Source: Helicobacteraceae bacterium (lineage in GTDB: Bacteria; Campylobacterota; Campylobacteria; Campylobacterales; Sulfurimonadaceae). Taken from it: DNA of 11,942 nucleotides. Below are positions 5,865 to 11,942 of the stretch, piece by piece. How positions within the stretch are numbered: the first letter of the stretch is position 1; the number at the start of each line of letters is the position of its first letter. The notes under the pieces are model-generated. The model made no database searches. It worked only from the letters and a program-made list of their open reading frames with translations, and was not told where the DNA came from. The position numbers were made by a program, and so were the translations under genes. The DNA lies in assembly GCA_030596305.1 (NCBI GenBank), contig JAUVKK010000006.1:1-11942 (forward strand), in the 5' to 3' direction.

Positions 5865-6566
5865 CTATGTCTTGATAGCTTTGAGGAATGATTCGTAGAT
5901 CTGCTCAAGTTTAAGATCTTCGTCAAGAAGCTCTTTGTTCTCTTTCATCAAGATGTGCTCCAAGACGGCAACACGTTTAAGAAGGTACTCAAAGAGCTCT
6001 TTATTGATGTCAGGCAGTTTATTATGGCTGAACTGGTCTTTGTCACGGCCTTTTTCGATAACATGTGCCGGGATACCGATAGCGGTTGAACCGTCCGGTA
6101 CCTCGCGTACAACAACAGAGTTAGCACCGACTTTGGCCTCTTCACCGATAACGATGTTACCAAGGATTTTGGAACCGGCACCGATAACAGCACCGCGACG
6201 GACGGTAGGGTGACGTTTACCTTCGGTTAGACTGACACCACCCAGTGTGACACCCTGATAGATGACAACATCATCTTCGATGATACAGGTCTCGCCGATG
6301 ACAACACCGATACCGTGGTCGATAAAGACACGACGTCCGATACGTGCAGCAGGGTGGATGTCGATGTTGGTGAAAAACTGGTTGACACCCATCGTCATAC
6401 GGGCCATACGTTTAAAGCCGCTCCGGTGAAACCGATGGGCAATACGGTACCAGGCAATAGCCCATACACCGGGATAGTTGAAGATAAACTCCATTTTACT
6501 GTGGATAGCCGGATCGTTCCTGTATACGTTTACAAAATCTTCTTTGATCTCAGAAAATAGTGCCAA
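5865..6566 (-). CDS. cysE: Serine O-acetyltransferase CysE
   Basis: Acetylates L-serine with acetyl-CoA to O-acetylserine, the cysteine precursor, in the cytoplasm. The 233-aa protein has an N-terminal helical region (about 1-65, including FIFNYPGVWAIAWYRIAHRF) and a left-handed beta-helix of hexapeptides (about 66-165). Signature segments are IDIHPAARIG (68-77), IDHGIGVVIGET (82-93), VTLGG (106-110), GKRHP (116-120) and IGAGSKILGN (128-137). H71 and H84 match the conserved active-site histidines. A charged, probably helical tail (about 170-233) follows. The start is TTG at 6566, chosen because AAAAGG (6573-6578) sits six bases upstream; the first in-frame ATG is codon 25, inside the domain. 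It lies 56 bases after speA with a hairpin and a possible promoter between them, so it may have a second transcription start. Confidence 0.96.
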   Translation of the reverse strand: MALFSEIKEDFVNVYRNDPAIHSKMEFIFNYPGVWAIAWYRIAHRFHRSGFKRMARMTMGVNQFFTNIDIHPAARIGRRVFIDHGIGVVIGETCIIEDDVVIYQGVTLGGVSLTEGKRHPTVRRGAVIGAGSKILGNIVIGEEAKVGANSVVVREVPDGSTAIGIPAHVIEKGRDKDQFSHNKLPDINKELFEYLLKRVAVLEHILMKENKELLDEDLKLEQIYESFLKAIKT

Positions 6567-6580
6567 GTGCTGCCTTTTAG

Positions 6581-6616
6581 TACAACGACATCTATAACTT
6601 CCATAGTGTCGTAGTA
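6581..6616 (-). promoter_or_regulatory. Strong stem-loop in the speA-cysE gap (cysE leader)
   Basis: Arms TAC-A-ACGACA-T-CTAT (6581-6595) and ATAG-TGTCGT-A-GTA (6603-6616) pair over about 13 bp, with one A-A mismatch, one bulged T and a 7-base loop. On the transcribed (minus) strand it begins 6 bases after the speA stop codon and ends three bases before the cysE Shine-Dalgarno sequence. No T-tract follows, so it is unlikely to be a simple speA terminator. A leader structure, processing site or operator is more likely. Confidence 0.45.
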
Positions 6617-6618
6617 TA
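6613..6618 (-). promoter_or_regulatory. Possible -10 box for cysE
   Basis: TATACT on the minus strand just after the speA stop, within an AT-rich stretch (AAAATTTATACT). A start near 6606 would place transcription initiation inside the dyad at 6581-6616, making the dyad a possible operator. There is no recognisable -35. Confidence 0.35.
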
Positions 6619-6622
6619 AATT

Positions 6623-8452
6623 TTAATTAGTTGTTCTTAAATATCCGTTTTGATAGAGATACAGTTCTAGTTTTTGAAGTGTATCGTTTTTTTCTTCTTC
6701 TGTCGTAAAGGCGGTATTTGCCAAATTATTTTTAAGTTGAATTAATATTTGTGATTTATCATAGCCGATATCATCCAAAATGTCTAAAATATTTTGAGAC
6801 TCTTCTATGTTATGGAGGCGATAACCGCTTTCAGTAACGTCAACGCTGCACTCATTTGGGTGAGTGAAGAGGTTGTGGTTCATGCCCAGTGTCTCTTGGT
6901 AGGCACCGACATTGAAAAAGGCGAGAAAGTACTCTTCATCATCAAGGTCTACATCATGCAGATAGAGTGGGGCACTTGGGTCAAACTGGATCTCACCGTC
7001 ACTATCACAGGTAATGTCCCAAAGTGAAGCGGCGCGGATGGCCGGCTCATCCAGTTTATTGAGCGGCATGACAGGAAAGTGCTGCTGCAGACCCCAATAG
7101 TCCGGCATACTCTGAAAGATAGAGCTGTTTATGAGGTAGCGCTCTTGCAGGCGTTCTTGCATGCGGGTCAGCTCCAATGTAGGTGACCCTTTCATCATAC
7201 GCAGTGACTTTTTAATGATCTGATGGACTAAGATCTCAGCATTAGAGCGGTCTTGCAGGTTGATATAACCTAAGTCAAAAAGGGTGAAGAGTGACTCCAA
7301 GTGGTCCAGTGCATCGTGCATATACTCGATACATGTTTCACGTGTCAAGAGTGTGTTAAGCTCACGAAGCTCCTCGATAAGAGGTGGATTGGACCCTGTA
7401 AAGTTAAGTGACTTCTCTTGATAGTCTTGTGAAAAGAGTTCAAGCACAGGAGTAATAAGCACTGCATGCGAAGCAACGATAAAACGTCCTGATTCTGTGA
7501 AGATGTTTGGATGTTCGACCTCTTTGGTATTCATGATCTCACGCAGGACGTAGACCACGTCGTTTGCAAACTCAGTCAGTGAGTAGTTTCGCAGGCGATG
7601 CTGTTCCGTTTGGGCATATTCTACGGCCAGTCCACCCCCGATGTTGATGGCATTAAGTCCATCTGCACCCATACGTTTGAGTTCAGCATAGATATTTCCC
7701 GCCTCGCGGAGGGCTTTTTTTAGCGGTGCGATCTCTTCCATCTGTGAACCGATATGGAAATGGATCATCGAAAAACGCTCGATCAACGTATGGTTTTTAA
7801 GCAGATTGATCGCTTCTATCAACTCAGTAGCTGTTAGACCAAACTTCGCATCCATGCCACCACTCTTTGCCCATGTACCAGAACCTGTACTGTGTAGACG
7901 TACGCGAATACCAATGTTTGGAATCTTTAGATTAGTGCCGTTCGCCACTTCGATAATAGACTCAAGTTCACCGATACCTTCCAGTGTCACTGTGATGTTA
8001 TGTCCCATCTGTGCTGCCATAAAGCAGAGCGTGGTCATCTCTGTATCTTTAAAACCGTTGACGGTGATAGGTGAGCCTAGTGGTGTCTGTGCTATGGCTA
8101 AGATAAGCTCGGCTTTGGAACCGGCCTCCAGACCATAGTTGTACGACTTGCCGTATTCAATAATAGACTTTACTGCTTGAGGATACTGGTTGACCTTTAG
8201 CGGAAAGACAGCATTAAAAGAGCCGGTATACTCATTTTCATTGATTGCGCGTTCAAAATTGGCATAAAGGGTATCGATCTGCTTTCCGATAAGATGAGGA
8301 AAGCGCAGGATGATTGGGCCACGAAGACCACTGTTACGAATATCTTGAGTGATAGATAGCAGGGAGGGTCTGCTTCCTTTGTTGATGCAGATAGCACCAT
8401 CTTTAATAATGAAATTATCATTACCCCAAATGTCGATACCGTAATTGACCAC
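6623..8452 (-). CDS. speA: Biosynthetic arginine decarboxylase SpeA
   Basis: PLP-dependent, fold-type III enzyme that decarboxylates arginine to agmatine, the entry to putrescine and spermidine synthesis in Campylobacterota. It is 609 aa, a little shorter than the E. coli enzyme. Seen: the PLP lysine K86 in FPLKVNQYP, YGLEAGSKAEL (106-116), HFHIGSQ (231-237), phosphate-binding GGGLAVEY (272-279), ESGRF (320-324), and the active-site cysteine C482 in WDITCDSDGE, near AYQE (517-520). The start is GTG at 8452, giving MVNYGIDIWGN, which matches the conserved N-terminus of the family. There are only three bases between the upstream stop (8456-8458) and this GTG, and no Shine-Dalgarno sequence is visible. 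Expression is therefore probably coupled to translation of the glutamate-synthase-like gene. Confidence 0.96.
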   Translation of the reverse strand: MVNYGIDIWGNDNFIIKDGAICINKGSRPSLLSITQDIRNSGLRGPIILRFPHLIGKQIDTLYANFERAINENEYTGSFNAVFPLKVNQYPQAVKSIIEYGKSYNYGLEAGSKAELILAIAQTPLGSPITVNGFKDTEMTTLCFMAAQMGHNITVTLEGIGELESIIEVANGTNLKIPNIGIRVRLHSTGSGTWAKSGGMDAKFGLTATELIEAINLLKNHTLIERFSMIHFHIGSQMEEIAPLKKALREAGNIYAELKRMGADGLNAINIGGGLAVEYAQTEQHRLRNYSLTEFANDVVYVLREIMNTKEVEHPNIFTESGRFIVASHAVLITPVLELFSQDYQEKSLNFTGSNPPLIEELRELNTLLTRETCIEYMHDALDHLESLFTLFDLGYINLQDRSNAEILVHQIIKKSLRMMKGSPTLELTRMQERLQERYLINSSIFQSMPDYWGLQQHFPVMPLNKLDEPAIRAASLWDITCDSDGEIQFDPSAPLYLHDVDLDDEEYFLAFFNVGAYQETLGMNHNLFTHPNECSVDVTESGYRLHNIEESQNILDILDDIGYDKSQILIQLKNNLANTAFTTEEEKNDTLQKLELYLYQNGYLRTTN

Positions 8453-8455
8453 CGG

Positions 8456-10177
8456 CTAGTACTTTAGTTTCTGCGTAAAATATTCGTTGATGTCAAAGTA
8501 GATATTACCTTGTCTGTTGACATAAGTAAGATTCTTTTTTTCAAGATCGTTGATACTTGGGTTACCCATAACCGCAAGAATGGTTTTGACACCCTTAATA
8601 AGGTTGTTATGGTAGTTCGCGATCTCTTGGCCTTGTTTGACAACAAGGAATGAGGCACGTTTTTTAGGGTCTTGTGTTGCTATACCGACAGGACATACAT
8701 GGCCGCCTAAACCTGCACAGACACGTGCACGGATACAGCCGGCACTCATCATGAATCCACGGGCGATCCCTACGGCATCAGCACCAAGAGCAAGCATGAT
8801 AACGACGTCATCAGGAGTCAGGATCTTAGAACTAGCGATGATACGCATGTCATCACGAAGGTTGTGTTTACGCATAACGGTGTCGAGCATATAAAGTGCG
8901 TTAGCCGTTGTCATACCGACTGATTCCATCAGTTCAAGTGGAGCGGTAGCACTTCCTCCATCACCACCGTCGACGGTAATAAAGTCAGGAATTGACTTGC
9001 CTGCTTCTTTACGTGATTTTAGTAAGGCTCCCAGTTTATCAAGATTGTTCATATCAGAGACAACGATCTTGGCACCAACCGGTTTTTTGGAGATCTCTTG
9101 CAGTTGGCCGATAAAGTCCATAAGTTCATCAATAGTATTGGCATAAGGGAAACGGTTTGGAGAGATTAGGTCTTTGCCCTCTTCAACACCACGGTAGTAA
9201 GCGATGTCCGCTGTTACTTTACTGCCAATGATTTTACCACCGGTCTGCTTGGCACCTTGGGCGATCTTTATCTCTGTCATTTGACAAAAACGCATGGTCT
9301 TTTCATAACGAAGTGGATCAAACTTTCCGCTGTCGTCTCGAACACCGTAGAGACCAGAACCGATCTGTAGGGTAAGGTCTGGTATGTCACTTGGTACTTC
9401 AGTTGGGAATGCCTCTAGTGGTGCATCCCATTTGACACGAAAGAGGGCATGAGAAGCGGGGTCATAGATAAAAGTATTTTCTGCTTTATCATGTAACATC
9501 ATTCTGCGATAGATCTTGATCGCTAATGCATTGTTGGAGAGAAAAGAGACTATCTTAAAGACAAGCTCAGCTAATGGCTTAGACTCGACCATCTCCAGGT
9601 AACCGGCATTGGCACAGTCGGGTTTATGGGTGTAGAAGTAGTTGGACGTCAGACCGCCTTCTCCGGTATTAAGTGCAAAGCCTGCTTTTGTTGAGGCAAG
9701 TGTAAAGGCACGAACAGCTTCTGGACTTAGTGCTCCATCACTCATGGCAGAACGAAAGATCGGAGATTTAGCGATAAAAGGTTTTTCACGTTTTTCACCA
9801 AAAGTGACCGTTGTATCGTCTGAGACTTCGTCGTTGTTAAGGACATGTTCCGTATGTTTCATAACAAAACGGGCACCGCCAAAAGGCTGAGAGATAGAAA
9901 ATGACATAAAATTTGGTTTGTCTTTTGCAGCTGTGTAGACCCAGTCAACTTTGTCACGTGACTCATAAAAGGTCTCGTCACCGAAGTATTGGCGCATCGG
10001 TTCACGTAACAGCTCAAAGAAAAAGCGAAAACGCCCTATAACAGGATAGTTGATAAAAAGTGTATGTTTACGTTGAATATATCTATCATAGATAAACAGT
10101 GCGATGATCGCAAGAAAGATCAGGCTTATGATCACTTCCATGAAGTCTGAAATAAATTGCCAAATAGCGTCTAACAT
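8456..10177 (-). CDS. Membrane-anchored FMN-binding glutamate synthase domain protein (GltB-like, no glutaminase domain)
   Basis: 573 aa. Residues about 12-31 are one membrane segment, then a linker. From about 130 to 540 is the FMN-binding synthase domain of GltB (Pfam Glu_synthase type). Seen: SAMSDGALSPEAVRA (143-157), NTGEGGL (170-176), EIKIAQGAKQTGGKI (302-316), the flavin-site stretch TVDGGDGGSATAPLE (401-415), and GADAVGIARGFM (465-476). The Fe-S region has C481, C487 and C495, followed by PVGIATQDP. The N-terminal glutamine amidotransferase domain and the C-terminal GXGXG domain of full GltB are absent, so it should not use glutamine like classical GOGAT. The real reaction is unknown to me. 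The ATG has AAAAGGA overlapping the hisS stop, 11 bases away. It sits inside a hisS-speA linkage that lacks it in C. jejuni, as I recall. Confidence 0.9.
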   Translation of the reverse strand: MLDAIWQFISDFMEVIISLIFLAIIALFIYDRYIQRKHTLFINYPVIGRFRFFFELLREPMRQYFGDETFYESRDKVDWVYTAAKDKPNFMSFSISQPFGGARFVMKHTEHVLNNDEVSDDTTVTFGEKREKPFIAKSPIFRSAMSDGALSPEAVRAFTLASTKAGFALNTGEGGLTSNYFYTHKPDCANAGYLEMVESKPLAELVFKIVSFLSNNALAIKIYRRMMLHDKAENTFIYDPASHALFRVKWDAPLEAFPTEVPSDIPDLTLQIGSGLYGVRDDSGKFDPLRYEKTMRFCQMTEIKIAQGAKQTGGKIIGSKVTADIAYYRGVEEGKDLISPNRFPYANTIDELMDFIGQLQEISKKPVGAKIVVSDMNNLDKLGALLKSRKEAGKSIPDFITVDGGDGGSATAPLELMESVGMTTANALYMLDTVMRKHNLRDDMRIIASSKILTPDDVVIMLALGADAVGIARGFMMSAGCIRARVCAGLGGHVCPVGIATQDPKKRASFLVVKQGQEIANYHNNLIKGVKTILAVMGNPSINDLEKKNLTYVNRQGNIYFDINEYFTQKLKY

Positions 10178-10188
10178 ATTAAATCCTT

Positions 10189-11400
10189 TTAAAATGAGTT
10201 GAGAGGTATCGTTTCTTCTGTCTTCACTTCAAGATCTTTGACCCAGATCGTTCCATCATTACGTTCATTTTCACCTATGATAGCACAGTAGCGAGCATTG
10301 ACCTTGTCTGCACCTTTGAGGTGATTTTTAAAGTTCTTGCTTTTATACTCGACAATGACCTTGTCGCTTTTGCGTTTAGCCTGTGCTGCTTTCATGATAA
10401 GTGGCAGCCCTTCCTCATCCATAGTACCGATATAGTAACCGTTGCGTTTAGGTTCCGGCATCTTGATAAGCTCCAACAGACGTTCGATACCGATAGCAAA
10501 ACCGACAGCAGGTGTCTCCTTGCCATCTAAAAACTCAACCAGTCTGTCATAACGTCCACCGCCGGCGATCGCTGACTGTGAGCCGATCTCATCACTGACA
10601 AACTCAAAGGCTGTTTTAGAGTAGTAGTCAAGACCGCGGACAAGGTGTGTGTTGACCTCATAAGCGATCTGACTTTCGTCAAGAAGCTCTTTTAACAGTG
10701 TAAAGTCACTCTCACACCCTTCACAGAGGTTTTGCATAAGTTTAGGTGCCTCAGCATAGATAAGTTGACAATCACCGTTTTTACAGTCAAGAACACGGAT
10801 AGGATTGGTTGCTTTTCGGCGTTGACAATCTGCACAGATCTTATCATCATGACAGTCTAAAAAGCTGACCAGTTTGGTGCGGTATTCCGGCATACAGTTC
10901 TGATCACCTAATGAGTTGATCTCAAGTTTATAACCAATACCCAGAGCATCAAGGATGTCGACTAACATCATGATCAATGAGACGTCTTCAACAACACTGG
11001 CAACACCAAAACTCTCAATACCAAACTGATGGAACTCTCTCAGACGCCCCTTTTGCGGACGTTCGTAACGAAACATCGGACCGTGGTAGAAAAAGCGGTG
11101 GATCCCGCCCTGTTTGTCCAGTTTCTTTTGAATGAAGGCACGTACCACACCGGCTGTTCCTTCAGGTCGAAGGCAGACGTCATTTTCGCCCTTGTCGATG
11201 AACTGATACATCTCTTTACCAACGATGTCGCTTGACTCACCAACAGAACGTTTAAATAGAGCAGTCTCTTCTAAAAGAGGGGCCTCAAAGTAGGTGAATC
11301 CGTAACGTTTAGCGATTGTCGTCGCTGTCTCGATAAAGTACTCAAAACGCTCAGCGTCTGGAGCGAACATATCATTCATACCGCGTAGGGATTGAATCAT
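10189..11400 (-). CDS. hisS: Histidyl-tRNA synthetase
   Basis: Class II aminoacyl-tRNA synthetase that charges tRNA-His in the cytoplasm. The 403-aa length is normal. Seen: the N-terminal LRGMNDMF (5-12), LRPEGTAGVVRA (77-88), motif 2 FRYERPQKGRLREFHQFG (110-127), the HisA-type substrate motif LVRGLDYYSKTAFEF (253-267), AGGGRYD (279-285), and motif 3 with AVGFAIGIERL (298-308). The anticodon-binding domain is about 322-403. A cysteine-rich insertion (C183, C189, C192, C206, C211, C226, C229) covers the NPIRVLDCK region; cysteines are common here in bacterial HisRS and may bind a metal. The ATG overlaps the tmk stop as ATGA, with AAGGA at 11407-11411 inside tmk, so the genes are coupled. Confidence 0.98.
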   Translation of the reverse strand: MIQSLRGMNDMFAPDAERFEYFIETATTIAKRYGFTYFEAPLLEETALFKRSVGESSDIVGKEMYQFIDKGENDVCLRPEGTAGVVRAFIQKKLDKQGGIHRFFYHGPMFRYERPQKGRLREFHQFGIESFGVASVVEDVSLIMMLVDILDALGIGYKLEINSLGDQNCMPEYRTKLVSFLDCHDDKICADCQRRKATNPIRVLDCKNGDCQLIYAEAPKLMQNLCEGCESDFTLLKELLDESQIAYEVNTHLVRGLDYYSKTAFEFVSDEIGSQSAIAGGGRYDRLVEFLDGKETPAVGFAIGIERLLELIKMPEPKRNGYYIGTMDEEGLPLIMKAAQAKRKSDKVIVEYKSKNFKNHLKGADKVNARYCAIIGENERNDGTIWVKDLEVKTEETIPLNSF

Positions 11401-11942
11401 TTAGTATCCTTGATCTTGTTAATAATTTCTTCTGTTATATCTTCTATAGGGTTTGAGGCGTCAATGATAACAAGTTCGATCTCAAGCAGTTCGGCTGCTT
11501 TTATCAATGCATCTTGAATACCAAGCAGGTACTCTGTTCCACGCAGCTCTATACCGTCCAGCTCTTTTTGCGAGAGTCTAAAGGTAAGCTCTTTTTCACT
11601 TAACTGCAGTAAAAAGAGGATCTCCGGGTAGTTTCCGTCTGTTGCAAAACGGTTAAGATGCAAGATGGCCGTTTGGGAGATACTCTCTTGTACCAAAGCG
11701 TAGGCAACACCTGAGACTACACTTCGATCGGAGATGACGAGCTTGTCGAGGTTTGGACGTACAACCTCTTGCATATGCTCTGCACGGTCGGCTAAAAAGA
11801 GCAGGAACTCAGCCTTGGCGCTTTGTACTTTACCGCTTAGAACAATGTCGCGTATCTTCTCACCTATCTTGGTTGCACCGGGCTCTTTAGTGATGATGGC
11901 ATCAGGGAAAGCCTCTGCAAGACGTGCGATCTGTGTACTTTT
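11397..11942 (-). CDS. tmk: Thymidylate kinase, 5'-partial
   Basis: dTMP kinase, which phosphorylates dTMP to dTDP with ATP. The frame stays open to the right edge, so the start lies outside. 181 residues are visible and about a dozen are missing. The first visible residues KSTQIARLAEAFP are the end of the P-loop (GxxGxGKST). Then come TKEPGATKIGEKIR, FLLFLADRAEH, which lines the active site, and ISDRSVVSGVAYAL, the DR-containing dTMP-binding motif typical of the epsilonproteobacterial enzyme. The C-terminal half has LSEKELTFRLSQKELDGIELRG, which fits the lid region. An ATG at 11774 is internal to the domain and is not the start. The stop overlaps hisS by four bases. In relatives coaD lies upstream, so it probably flanks this window. 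Confidence 0.96.
   Translation of the reverse strand, partial: KSTQIARLAEAFPDAIITKEPGATKIGEKIRDIVLSGKVQSAKAEFLLFLADRAEHMQEVVRPNLDKLVISDRSVVSGVAYALVQESISQTAILHLNRFATDGNYPEILFLLQLSEKELTFRLSQKELDGIELRGTEYLLGIQDALIKAAELLEIELVIIDASNPIEDITEEIINKIKDTK

Noticed and set aside
5834..5926. N-terminal extension of the VanZ-like protein to an ATG at 5926
   Set aside because: It adds a charged tail overlapping the conserved cysE end by 62 bases, without a Shine-Dalgarno sequence. The ATG at 5833 fits the membrane topology better, though the longer form cannot be fully excluded.
6581..6616. Stem-loop as the speA Rho-independent terminator
   Set aside because: No T-tract follows on the transcribed strand; the next bases are the cysE ribosome site.
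1..11942. Defence system, prophage, CRISPR array or transposon
   Set aside because: All large frames are housekeeping enzymes in conserved order. No transposase, integrase, phage gene, direct-repeat array or tRNA attachment site was seen.

Overview
The window looks like ordinary chromosome from a free-living, sulfur-oxidiser-type member of the Campylobacterota (Epsilonproteobacteria), closest in feel to Sulfurimonas. Three things point there. First, the gene order matches, from memory, two Campylobacter jejuni blocks: ilvI-ilvH-lpxD, and aspB-cysE-speA-hisS-tmk. Second, the SpeA and HisRS sequences have the epsilonproteobacterial character. Third, there is a haem c-binding cytochrome P460-type protein and a membrane-anchored, glutaminase-less glutamate synthase domain protein. 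The genus is an inference; no search was run.

Left block, plus strand, 1-2977: ilvB (5' end outside the window), ilvN and lpxD form a tight operon with TAATG overlap and 17-base spacing. It makes acetohydroxyacid synthase for branched-chain amino acids and the third-step acyltransferase of lipid A. A small 73-aa beta-rich hypothetical protein gene (3079-3300) and an anchored cytochrome P460-family gene (3537-4067) follow, each in AT-rich flanks with its own likely promoter.

Right block, minus strand, 11942 down to 4203, read in transcription order: tmk (5' end outside), hisS, an FMN-binding glutamate-synthase-like gene, speA, cysE, a short VanZ-like membrane gene, and aspB behind its own extended -10 promoter. 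Tmk-hisS overlap by 4 bases, hisS to gltB-like is 11 bases, gltB-like to speA is 3 bases, so these are one transcription unit. speA starts with GTG and cysE with TTG. Relative to the C. jejuni order, the gltB-like and vanZ-like genes are additions.

The blocks meet tail to tail at 4068-4202. That junction holds a 109-bp imperfect palindrome (4065-4173) with perfect 12-bp ends. The left end contains the stop codon of the cytochrome gene, and the palindrome could serve as a two-way terminator or be a small mobile repeat. It is the least explained sequence here. Other points worth a look are a Gly-to-Ser change at the presumed valine-sensing loop of IlvN, an enlarged cysteine spacing in the Fe-S motif of the glutamate-synthase-like protein, and a strong hairpin in the cysE leader. 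I found no rRNA, tRNA, CRISPR array, transposase, prophage gene or defence system, and most of the window is housekeeping metabolism.
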